Source: Ruminococcaceae bacterium UBA5396 (GTDB taxonomy: Bacteria; Bacillota; Clostridia; Oscillospirales; Acutalibacteraceae). From it: 22,151 nucleotides of DNA. The DNA lies in NCBI GenBank assembly GCA_002410715.1, contig DHOG01000057.1, positions 1,450 to 23,600 of the forward strand, read 5' to 3'. The notes under the pieces were generated by a model. The model was not told where the DNA came from. It saw only the letters and a program-made list of their open reading frames with translations, and did no database searches. Position 1 is the first letter of the stretch, and every line of letters begins with the position of its first letter. The position numbers were made by a program, and so were the translations under genes. Shown in pieces: positions 14,531 to 22,151 of this stretch.

Positions 14531-16051
14531 GGCGGGCGGCTTTGATGTAATATCATAAACCACACGATTCACATTTGGTACTTCATTAATAATTCTACTG
14601 GAAACCTTTTCTAGAAGATCATATGGAATTCGTGCCCACTCTGCAGTCATAAAGTCAGAAGTCGTTACCCCACGCAATGCAATCGTATTGGAATATGTTC
14701 TTCCATCTCCCATAACACCTACACTGCGAATTCCGGTAAGAACTGCAAAATACTGATTAATTGACCGGTCAAGCCCTGCATTTGCGACTTCTTCCCGAAA
14801 AATTGCGTCTGCTTCCTGCAAAAGCTTTACTTTTTCTTCTGTAACTTCTCCGAGAATCCGGATACCAAGTCCCGGCCCCGGGAACGGCTGACGCCAAACG
14901 AGAAAATCCGGGATTCCAAGTTCTGTACCGACTTTGCGTACCTCATCCTTAAACAGATCACGCAAAGGTTCCACTAAACCTTCAAATCCAATATCTTTCG
15001 GAAGGCCGCCTACATTATGATGACTTTTAATGACTGCTGCGTTTCCGGTTCCGCTCTCTACCACATCAGGATAGATCGTACCCTGACAGAGAAATTCCAC
15101 TTTCCCAAGTTTTTTAGCTTCCTCTTCGAAGACACGGATAAAACCTTCCCCAATAATTTTACGCTTTTTTTCCGGATCCGTAACCCCTTTGAGACGACCT
15201 AGAAACTGTTCCCCAGCATTTACACGAATTAAATTGATATCAAATTGCTTGCGAAAGACCTGTTCAACTTCATCGCCTTCATTTTTGCGCATCATACCAT
15301 GATCCACAAAAATACAGGTCAAATTCTTTCCGATGGCTTTGTGTACTAAAACTGCGGCAACACTGCTATCTACTCCGCCGGAAAGCCCACAGACAACTTT
15401 CTTATCCCCTACTTGCGCGCGAATCAAAGCAACTGCTTCTTGGACAAAAGAGCTCATCACCCAATCACCGCTGCATTTACACGCTCCATAAAGAAAATTT
15501 TTCAAAATCTGCTGTCCGTATTCAGTATGCTGAACTTCCGGATGCATCTGAACTGCATAAAGATTCTTTTCCGGCTGTTCCATCGCCGCTACAGGGCAAT
15601 GCTCGCTTTTCGCAGTAACAGAGAATCCTTTCGGCACAACAGCAATGTAATCGGTATGGCTCATCCAGCAAACTGATTTTTCAGGAATATCGCGGAAAAG
15701 TACCGTATCTTTTTCATGTGCAAATTCGGTATGGCCATATTCGCGCACTTCGCTTTTGCAGACTTTTCCGCCAAGCAAATAGGCCATTAACTGAGCTCCG
15801 TAGCAAATTCCTAAGACTGGAATTCCAAGTTCAAAAATTTGAGGATCACAAGAAGGCGAATCCTCGCCGTAAACGCTGTTGGCTCCTCCAGTAAAAATGA
15901 TTCCGCAATATCCTGCTTCTTGAATCGTTTTGAGTGAAGTCTTATAAGATTTAATCTCACAATACACATTGCATTCGCGAACGCGTCTGGCAATCAACTG
16001 ACAATACTGACCGCCAAAATCCAAAACCAGAATTTTTTCTTTTCTTAACAT
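14513..16051 (-). CDS. guaA: GMP synthase (glutamine-hydrolysing)
   Basis: 512 residues, the usual length, converting XMP to GMP with ATP and glutamine. The N-terminal class I glutamine amidotransferase has the triad Cys83 (GICYGAQ), His170 and Glu172 (MHPEV). The ATP pyrophosphatase domain has the P-loop SGGVDS at 224-229, followed by the dimerisation domain with [10 protein letters not shown] and the conserved C-terminal KPPATIEWE. The C-terminus is intact despite the element inserted next to it. ATG start at 16051 with a GGGGGA site. It lies 48 bp after glmS and is the last gene of the housekeeping block. Confidence 0.97.
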   Translation of the reverse strand: MLRKEKILVLDFGGQYCQLIARRVRECNVYCEIKSYKTSLKTIQEAGYCGIIFTGGANSVYGEDSPSCDPQIFELGIPVLGICYGAQLMAYLLGGKVCKSEVREYGHTEFAHEKDTVLFRDIPEKSVCWMSHTDYIAVVPKGFSVTAKSEHCPVAAMEQPEKNLYAVQMHPEVQHTEYGQQILKNFLYGACKCSGDWVMSSFVQEAVALIRAQVGDKKVVCGLSGGVDSSVAAVLVHKAIGKNLTCIFVDHGMMRKNEGDEVEQVFRKQFDINLIRVNAGEQFLGRLKGVTDPEKKRKIIGEGFIRVFEEEAKKLGKVEFLCQGTIYPDVVESGTGNAAVIKSHHNVGGLPKDIGFEGLVEPLRDLFKDEVRKVGTELGIPDFLVWRQPFPGPGLGIRILGEVTEEKVKLLQEADAIFREEVANAGLDRSINQYFAVLTGIRSVGVMGDGRTYSNTIALRGVTTSDFMTAEWARIPYDLLEKVSSRIINEVPNVNRVVYDITSKPPATIEWE

Positions 16052-16099
16052 CTATTTTTCCCCCATCGGAAGTCCGCCGAACTTTTAAGCGGCCGGAAT

Positions 16100-17932
16100 T
16101 TATTCAACCGTCACAGATTTTGCAAGATTCCTTGGCTTATCAATATCGCAGCCTTTTAAAGACGCCACATAATAAGCAAAAAGCTGCAGTGGAATTACTG
16201 CCAACGACGGCAGCATCATGTCACAGGCCTGCGGAACACAAAATTCATAGTCTACCTGTTCCTTTTGAATCCGCTCTTTATTTGCTTCTATAGTCAGCCC
16301 CCACACAACAGCTCCGCGGGCTTTTACCTCTTTTACATTGCTCATCAACTTGTCAAAAAGAATATTCTGTGTTGCCAACGCAATGACAAGCGTTCCATCT
16401 TCAATTAGACTGATCGGGCCATGCTTCAGCTCGCCGGCCGCATAAGCTTCAGAATGAATATAAGAAATTTCCTTCAGCTTTAAGCTGCCTTCCAGACTCA
16501 TTGCATAATCAAGATTTCTGCCAATAAAGAAGACATCCTTGGAATTAAATTCCCGGCTCGCAAGATACTGTATTTGGCTCTTTTGCTCCAAAATCTGCTG
16601 AACTTTTTCAGGGAGCGCTTTAAGCTCATTGATATAATATTGATAATGTACAGCGTCAATCGTTCCTAAAAGGTCGCCCATATAGATCGTCAGCATATAA
16701 ATCATTGCAAGCTGTGTACTATAGGCTTTGGTGGAAGCAACTGCAATTTCCGGGCCTGCCCAAGTATAAAGCACATCATCTGATTCGTTTGCAATGGAAG
16801 AGCCAACTACATTGACGATGGAAATTGTTCTGGCACCAAGCTTTTTGGACTCTCTCAAAGCTGCTAATGTATCTGCCGTCTCGCCGGACTGACTGATCAC
16901 CAACACTAAGGTCTTATCATCAATCAGCGGAGTACGATAACGAAATTCGGAAGCGACATCCACCTCTACCGGTTTACGCAAATGCTTTTCCATGATGTAC
17001 TTTGCGACGACGCCAACATGATATGCAGTTCCACAAGCAACAATAAAAACTCGATCGAATTCTTCCAGTTGCTTTTTGGTAAGCTTTACGTCATCCAAAA
17101 CAATTCTTCCCTCTTTAATACGGGGCTTAACGGTATCACGAATCGCTTTGGGCTGCTCCATAATCTCTTTTGCCATAAAGTGTTCATATCCGCCTTTTTC
17201 TGCAGCGGAAACATCCCAGTCAATATGTTCTGCTTTTTTGGGGATCCGTTCTTTATTGGTATTATAAACTTCTACGCCTTGACGGGACAGAACTGCAATT
17301 TCATTTTCCTCCAGACGATTAATTTCTCTGGTACGGTCGAGAATTGCCGGTACATCAGACGCAATATAATTTTCTCCATTTCCAAGGCCAATAATCAAAG
17401 GACTATCTTTTCTCACCGCATAAAGGTGATCCGGATCGTCTTCACAGATAATCCCCAGCGCATATGCTCCTTCTATACGATTCAGCACTTTAATCAGAGC
17501 ATCGATCACACTGCCCTCATAATAGTATTCCAAAAGCTGTGCAACTACTTCTGTGTCAGTCTCGGAAACAAACTTAGCGCCTTTTTTAATTAAAAATTCC
17601 TTCAGAGAAATATAATTTTCAATAATTCCATTATGAACCACTGCAAATTTTCCGGAACCACTGACCTGTGGATGTGCATTCACATCACTTGGCGCTCCGT
17701 GAGTTGCCCAGCGAGTATGACCGATTCCTACCGTTCCGGGGACATCCACCCCATTATGAATCAGTTCCTCTAATACTTTTAAACGTCCCTTAGTCTTGGC
17801 AACTTGAAGGTGCGTTCCATTATAAACTGCAACGCCTGCTGAATCATATCCTCGATATTCCAATTTTTCAAGACCAGTCAACAAAATTGGTGTTGCCTGA
17901 TCATCTCCAATATATCCAACGATCCCACACAT
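16100..17932 (-). CDS. glmS: Glutamine-fructose-6-phosphate aminotransferase (isomerising)
   Basis: 610 residues from the ATG at 17932 (AGGAG eight bases upstream); the mature protein then begins with the catalytic Cys of MCGIVGYIG. The start at 17950 would bury that Cys and is rejected. The N-terminal glutaminase has HTRWATHG and NAHPQ; two SIS sugar-isomerase domains follow (CGTAYHVG, SQSGETADT, then ELKHGPISLI), and the protein ends in the typical DKPRNLAKSVTVE. It makes glucosamine-6-phosphate for cell-wall synthesis. The 92-bp gap to purA is too short for a glmS ribozyme, so that control is absent here. Confidence 0.97.
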   Translation of the reverse strand: MCGIVGYIGDDQATPILLTGLEKLEYRGYDSAGVAVYNGTHLQVAKTKGRLKVLEELIHNGVDVPGTVGIGHTRWATHGAPSDVNAHPQVSGSGKFAVVHNGIIENYISLKEFLIKKGAKFVSETDTEVVAQLLEYYYEGSVIDALIKVLNRIEGAYALGIICEDDPDHLYAVRKDSPLIIGLGNGENYIASDVPAILDRTREINRLEENEIAVLSRQGVEVYNTNKERIPKKAEHIDWDVSAAEKGGYEHFMAKEIMEQPKAIRDTVKPRIKEGRIVLDDVKLTKKQLEEFDRVFIVACGTAYHVGVVAKYIMEKHLRKPVEVDVASEFRYRTPLIDDKTLVLVISQSGETADTLAALRESKKLGARTISIVNVVGSSIANESDDVLYTWAGPEIAVASTKAYSTQLAMIYMLTIYMGDLLGTIDAVHYQYYINELKALPEKVQQILEQKSQIQYLASREFNSKDVFFIGRNLDYAMSLEGSLKLKEISYIHSEAYAAGELKHGPISLIEDGTLVIALATQNILFDKLMSNVKEVKARGAVVWGLTIEANKERIQKEQVDYEFCVPQACDMMLPSLAVIPLQLFAYYVASLKGCDIDKPRNLAKSVTVE

Positions 17933-17974
17933 AAGGGTCACTCCTTTCAAAACACTTCTCTAAGAACCAAAGCA

Positions 17975-18008
17975 GCGCCAGCACCTTTTAAACATCTGAT
18001 GCTGACGC
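17975..18008 (-). terminator. Hairpin between purA and glmS, possible terminator or attenuator
   Basis: GCGCCAGCACC (17975-17985) and GATGCTGACGC (17998-18008) form an 11-bp stem with two mismatches (possible G-U pairs) and a 12-base loop. It begins about 17 bases after the purA stop. The following minus-strand sequence TGCTTTGGTTCTT is only moderately T-rich, so termination may be partial. Confidence 0.5.
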
Positions 18009-18024
18009 CTAGCTTTCGGTCACA

Positions 18025-19302
18025 TTAACGATAGATAATATCGCTGCGCGAAGGTCCGTTGGAAATCATCTTAAATGGCACTCCAACAGCCTTTTCCGCA
18101 AATTCAATATAGCGACGGCAATTCTCCGGCAAATCTTCATACTTTTTAATTCCCCGGATATCACACTTCCAACCCGGCAGCTTCTTAATTACGGGCTTGC
18201 AGCGTTTTAACTGTGCAGTCGGCGGGAAATAATCAATCTTTTTCCCATCCAGCTCATAGGCAACGCAAACCGGAATTTCATCCAAATACCCCAAAACATC
18301 CAAAACAGTGAACGCAACTTCTGTTGCATACTGAGCGCGAACGCCATAACGTGTTGCGACCAAATCCAGCCAGCCGACACGGCGAGGTCTGCCGGTAGTG
18401 GCACCAAACTCTCCGCCGTCGCCGCCTCTGTGGCGCAATTCATCTGCTTCGTCTCCAAAGATTTCGCTGACAAATTCTCCTGCGCCTACTGCACTGGAAT
18501 AAGCCTTGACGACTGTAATGATATCTTTAATTTCATAAGGCGGAAGTCCCGCGCCAATCGCTCCATAGCCTGCCAGCGTATTAGAAGAGGTCACCATCGG
18601 ATAAATACCGAAGTCCGGATCCTTCAAAGAGCCAAGTTGGCCTTCCAGAAGAATCGTTTTGCCTTCTTCAACTGCTTTATGCAGCAATTCAAAGGTATCC
18701 CCAACATAAGGATCCAACATTTTTTTATATTCCATCAGCTGACTATAAACTTCTTCTACTGTCAGTTCCGGTTTATGATATAAATTCTTAAAAAGTGCAT
18801 TTTTAATTGCGACAATCCGTTCAATGCGATCTTTTAGAGATGCTTCGTCTCCATAAAGTTCTGCAATCTGAAATCCAATTTTTGCAAATTTATCCGAATA
18901 AAACGGAGCAATTCCAGACTTTGTAGAACCATAGGACTTTCCGGCAAGACGTGCTTCCTCATAAGTATCCTGCAAAATATGATACGGCATTACAACCTGT
19001 GCCCGGTTGGAAACTACAATGTGTGGCTTTGGCACTCCGCGAGATTCCAGATCGGCAATTTCCTTTACAAACCGTTCCGGACTTAAAGCGACTCCGTTGC
19101 CAATCACATTCGTAATATGATCGTAGAACACACCGGAAGGAAGCTGATGCAATGCAAATTTTCCATAATCATTGATAATGGTATGACCTGCATTTGCGCC
19201 TCCCTGAAAGCGAATGACAATATCGGAATTGGCAGCTTCCACATCCGTAATTTTACCTTTTCCTTCGTCGCCCCAGTTAGCTCCTACAATTGCTTTAATC
19301 AT
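18025..19302 (-). CDS. purA: Adenylosuccinate synthetase
   Basis: 425 residues, full length. GTP-dependent ligation of aspartate to IMP, the first step to AMP. The P-loop-like GDEGKGK is at 11-17 with catalytic Asp12; GGANAGHT carries catalytic His40; TTGRPRRVGWLD is the IMP/GTP-binding loop, and KYEDLPENCRRYIEFAE is typical of the C-terminal region. The ATG at 19302 has only a weak, distant GGAG, unlike its neighbours. A 188-bp gap separates it from purB and contains a palindrome and possible -10 box, so it may start its own transcript. Confidence 0.97.
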   Translation of the reverse strand: MIKAIVGANWGDEGKGKITDVEAANSDIVIRFQGGANAGHTIINDYGKFALHQLPSGVFYDHITNVIGNGVALSPERFVKEIADLESRGVPKPHIVVSNRAQVVMPYHILQDTYEEARLAGKSYGSTKSGIAPFYSDKFAKIGFQIAELYGDEASLKDRIERIVAIKNALFKNLYHKPELTVEEVYSQLMEYKKMLDPYVGDTFELLHKAVEEGKTILLEGQLGSLKDPDFGIYPMVTSSNTLAGYGAIGAGLPPYEIKDIITVVKAYSSAVGAGEFVSEIFGDEADELRHRGGDGGEFGATTGRPRRVGWLDLVATRYGVRAQYATEVAFTVLDVLGYLDEIPVCVAYELDGKKIDYFPPTAQLKRCKPVIKKLPGWKCDIRGIKKYEDLPENCRRYIEFAEKAVGVPFKMISNGPSRSDIIYR

Positions 19303-19490
19303 AAATAAACATCTACTCCGCCGCGCCGCTACGGGAACTCTTCGGGCTGCCCTACGGCTGGATTTAGACAGCCTTATTTGTTTAATTTAACTGTATCAAC
19401 CTATACAGTTTAGCATAAAATGACCTAAAAGAAAAGCTTATAACGGAAAATTCATAAAATGGTCATGCTTTTCCCTAATAACCTTTGTTT
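19303..19490 (-). promoter_or_regulatory. purA upstream region with an operator-like palindrome
   Basis: A perfect 8-bp inverted repeat AACTGTAT (19389-19396) and ATACAGTT (19403-19410), 6-base spacer, overlaps an extended -10 candidate on the minus strand, TGCTAAACT (TAAACT 19412-19407). No good -35 box is seen. A GC-rich block (about 19316-19373) with a small GGCTG/CAGCC hairpin follows in the leader. No PurBox pair or guanine riboswitch was recognised. Confidence 0.4.
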
Positions 19491-20921
19491 TTAAACCGTA
19501 ATCTCTTCCGCCTGATCTTTCAGCGTTTGATACCGCTGTAAAACAGGTGCAACAGTTTCATTTAAAAATTCAGTTGTTTGTTCCGGCGCACGGCCTACAT
19601 ATTTTTCGGGCTTTACAATTTTCTTTAGTTCTTCCATCGTAACCCCAAAAGTCGGGTCCGCAGCAATTCTTGAGAGCAGATCATTTTCTCCACCCTCTTC
19701 TTTGACAACACGGCTCGCTGCCATAGAATGAACTCGAATCTTCTCATGCAGTTCCTGGCGATCCGCTCCACGTTTCACGGCATCCATCATAATATTTTCC
19801 GTTGCCATAAAGGGCAGCTCCCGCTCCAAATGCTGACGGATCACCTTCGGGTAAACCACAAGTCCATCTGCAACATTACGATAAAGATTCAAAATCCCAT
19901 CCACAGCAAGGAATGCTTCCGGAACTGAGATCCGCTTATTAGCAGAATCATCGAGTGTACGCTCAAACCACTGGGTAGCTGCTGTAATGCAGGGATTAAG
20001 GCTATCCACCATCACATAGCGGGATAAAGAAGCAATTCGCTCACTGCGCATTGGATTACGCTTATAAGCCATTGCAGAAGATCCAATCTGATTCTTTTCA
20101 AATGGCTCTTCTACTTCTTTAAGATGCTGCAGCAAACGAATATCATTAGAAAATTTCGAAGCAGACTGTGCAATTCCGCAGAGGACCGCCAAAACCTGAC
20201 TGTCCACTTTTCTGGAATAAGTCTGTCCGGAAACCGGATAAACATCGGAAAATCCCATTTTCTCTGCAATTTTGCGATCTAGTGCCTTTACTTTTTCGTG
20301 GTCACCGTCGAAAAGTTCCAAAAAGCTTGCCTGTGTACCGGTCGTTCCTTTGCTGCCAAGAAGCTTCATCTTACTAATTCGGTACTCGATCTCATCTAAA
20401 TCCAACAGCAAATCCTGCATCCAAAGCGTTGCGCGCTTTCCGACCGTTGTTGGCTGCGCCGGCTGAAAATGTGTAAATGCCAACGTCGGAAGATCCTTAT
20501 AACGGTCGGCAAAATTCTGCAGGACACGCAGAACTTCCACAACTTTATTCCGGACAATTTTTAGAGCTTCTGTCATTAGAATGAGATCGGTGTTATCCCC
20601 TACATAGCAGGAAGTAGCACCCAGATGGATAATCGGTTCTGCCTTCGGGCACTGCTGCCCATATGCATAAACGTGGCTCATCACATCATGGCGCACCAGT
20701 TTTTCGCGGGCTTCGGCAACTTCATAATTAATATCGTCCTGGTGGGCTTTCAGTTCATCCACCTGCTCCTGTGTAACCGGAAGTCCCAGTTCCATCTCGG
20801 ATTCTGCGAGTGCAACCCACAGACGACGCCAGGTACGAAATTTTTTATCAGAAGAAAACAAATATTTCATTTCCTTATCTGCATAACGGGCGGATAAAGG
20901 AGACTCATAGGTATCTTTCAA
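19491..20921 (-). CDS. purB: Adenylosuccinate lyase, long animal-like type
   Basis: 476 residues, a fumarase/aspartase superfamily enzyme that splits SAICAR and adenylosuccinate, acting twice in purine synthesis. Seen: HDVMSHVYAYG with His78, TSCYVGDNTD at 103-112, THFQPAQ with His151, KGTTGTQASF, and the signature GSSAMAYKRNPMRSE at 280-294 with the catalytic serine. Length and many blocks match animal ADSL (about 484 residues) more than the shorter Bacillus enzyme (about 430). The usual Pro in SSAMPYKRNP is Ala here. Start TTG at 20921 with GGAGG seven bases upstream; 15 bp after purF, so co-transcribed. Confidence 0.95.
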   Translation of the reverse strand: MKDTYESPLSARYADKEMKYLFSSDKKFRTWRRLWVALAESEMELGLPVTQEQVDELKAHQDDINYEVAEAREKLVRHDVMSHVYAYGQQCPKAEPIIHLGATSCYVGDNTDLILMTEALKIVRNKVVEVLRVLQNFADRYKDLPTLAFTHFQPAQPTTVGKRATLWMQDLLLDLDEIEYRISKMKLLGSKGTTGTQASFLELFDGDHEKVKALDRKIAEKMGFSDVYPVSGQTYSRKVDSQVLAVLCGIAQSASKFSNDIRLLQHLKEVEEPFEKNQIGSSAMAYKRNPMRSERIASLSRYVMVDSLNPCITAATQWFERTLDDSANKRISVPEAFLAVDGILNLYRNVADGLVVYPKVIRQHLERELPFMATENIMMDAVKRGADRQELHEKIRVHSMAASRVVKEEGGENDLLSRIAADPTFGVTMEELKKIVKPEKYVGRAPEQTTEFLNETVAPVLQRYQTLKDQAEEITV

Positions 20922-20936
20922 AAGAAGTCCTCCAAA

Positions 20937-22151
20937 TCACTTAATTTTCTGAATCGGTCTGCAATAATCGTTCATTTTATCAGCTATATTAAAGTCGGGA
21001 GTCGGCGCCGGATAATGGCCTGAGAAACAGGCATCGCAGAATCCATCTTTGATTCCGAGCATTGCCGGCAAATTTTCAACATGCAGATAATCAATAGAAT
21101 CTGCAAAGCTCATTTTACCGATTTCTTCCACCGTATGGTGGCACGCAATCAGATTCGATTTATCAGGAATATCCGTTCCGTAATAACACGGCCACAAAAA
21201 CGGCGGCGAGCTGATTCGCAAATGTACTTCTTTTGCACCGGCTTTTTTGAGCATTGTGACAATATGAGCGCAGGTGGTTCCGCGCACGATAGAATCATCC
21301 AGCATGACCACTCTTTTTCCGCGGAAAGCATCCGGAATCAGATTCAGCTTTAACCGCACACTGCGCTCGCGTTCCAACTGGGTCGGTTTAATAAAAGTAC
21401 GGCCGATATAATTATTTTTCACAATTCCCTTTTGATAAGGAATCCCGGAAGCCTCCGAATAACCGATTGCTGCGTCAATTCCCGATTCCGGAACTCCGAT
21501 TACGATATCAGCATCTACCGGGCTTTGGTGGTAAAGCAGATGCCCTGCACGTTTTCTCGCTTCATAAACATTGATTCCATCGATTACGCTATCCGGACGC
21601 GCAAAATAAATATATTCGAATACGCAAAGTGATTTTTTCACATTGACCGGATCGTGAATCGTTTTAAGTCCGCTTGCGTCCGCCATGACAATCTCGCCAG
21701 GTTCTACATCACGGACAAATTCTGCTCCGACTGCATCCAGGGCACAGGTTTCCGATGCAAAAACATAGGTCTTATACCCGATTCTCCCGATAACAAGCGG
21801 GCGGAATCCATGAGGATCACGAGCCGCAATCAGTTTTTGCGGGCTCATAACAATCAACGAATAAGACCCTTGAATCCTTGGTAACGCACGATGAACCGCT
21901 TCTTCAATAGAACCGCAGTTTACACGTTCCTGCGCAATCAGGTATGCAATCACTTCACTGTCGATTGTTGTCTGAAAAATACAGCCCTTTTGCGCCAAAT
22001 CCTGCTGAAGCTCATATGCGTTTGTCAGTGTTCCATTGTGTGCGATTGCTAAAGTTCCCTTTACATACCGCATTACAAGGGGCTGTGCATTCTCACGAAT
22101 ACTGGCTCCGGCCGTCGAATAACGTACATGTGCACAGGCCATCTGGCCGGA
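20937..22151 (-). CDS. purF: Amidophosphoribosyltransferase, N-terminus cut by window edge
   Basis: The frame is open to the right edge, so the first several dozen residues including the catalytic N-terminal Cys are missing. Visible glutaminase motifs: HVRYSTAG and IAHNGTLTN. The phosphoribosyltransferase domain has VMLDDSIVRGTT, the PRPP-binding loop. Cysteines at SLCVFEYIYFARPDS, PCYYGTD and FCDACFSG match the four 4Fe-4S ligands of the Bacillus-type enzyme. It catalyses the committed step of purine synthesis, PRPP plus glutamine to phosphoribosylamine. It ends 15 bp before purB. Confidence 0.96.
   Translation of the reverse strand, partial: SGQMACAHVRYSTAGASIRENAQPLVMRYVKGTLAIAHNGTLTNAYELQQDLAQKGCIFQTTIDSEVIAYLIAQERVNCGSIEEAVHRALPRIQGSYSLIVMSPQKLIAARDPHGFRPLVIGRIGYKTYVFASETCALDAVGAEFVRDVEPGEIVMADASGLKTIHDPVNVKKSLCVFEYIYFARPDSVIDGINVYEARKRAGHLLYHQSPVDADIVIGVPESGIDAAIGYSEASGIPYQKGIVKNNYIGRTFIKPTQLERERSVRLKLNLIPDAFRGKRVVMLDDSIVRGTTCAHIVTMLKKAGAKEVHLRISSPPFLWPCYYGTDIPDKSNLIACHHTVEEIGKMSFADSIDYLHVENLPAMLGIKDGFCDACFSGHYPAPTPDFNIADKMNDYCRPIQKIK

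Noticed and set aside
16077..16085. CCGAACTTT resembling a PurR box half
   Set aside because: A single match without the flanking A/T runs or a second copy, and located between glmS and guaA rather than at a promoter.
16982..17593. 203-codon plus-strand open frame inside glmS
   Set aside because: Antisense to full-length glmS; Phe/Ile/Asn-rich shadow.
1..22151. CRISPR arrays, tRNA, rRNA, insertion sequences
   Set aside because: No regularly spaced long repeats, tRNA-like cloverleaf, rRNA segments or transposase genes were recognised on reading.

Overview
The window is the chromosome of a low-to-medium GC Gram-positive bacterium, most likely a member of class Clostridia (Bacillota; possibly Oscillospirales). 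This rests on the strong GGAGG ribosome-binding sites, the purine and glucosamine housekeeping proteins, and the style of the mobile element. The taxonomic call is an inference from protein style, not from a marker gene.

Right part (about 14,513-22,151, all minus strand): a housekeeping block read purF, purB, purA, glmS, guaA. It makes IMP, AMP and GMP precursors and glucosamine-6-phosphate. purF runs off the right edge. purB is of the long, animal-like adenylosuccinate lyase type.

Left part (1 to about 14,510): an integrated mobile element whose right end abuts the 3' end of guaA. The integration/regulation module is a tyrosine integrase (13,324-14,403) with an XRE repressor, facing a near-perfect minus-strand promoter whose spacer is filled by a palindromic operator (12,588-12,616). 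That promoter would drive a small HTH protein, a RepA-like hexameric helicase/ATPase, a small unknown protein, a MOBV relaxase and another small unknown protein. An oriT closely resembling that of pMV158 lies upstream of the relaxase, and an inverted array of 9-bp repeats lies between the ATPase and the next gene. No conjugation (type IV secretion) genes are present, so this looks like an integrative mobilizable element (IME). Its left end is outside the window.

Cargo (308-8,535, minus strand): six tightly packed genes, apparently one defence operon behind one promoter. They are AbiEi antitoxin, AbiEii nucleotidyltransferase toxin, a fused nuclease-methyltransferase of BcgI type, its two-domain specificity subunit, an OLD-family ATPase/TOPRIM nuclease (GajA-like) and a UvrD-type helicase (GajB-like). 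Four of the five junctions overlap and the fifth gap is under 50 bp. The families are individually known; their fusion into one transcription unit is the most interesting feature of the window. The gajAB end is visibly AT-richer than the mobilization backbone, suggesting separate origins.
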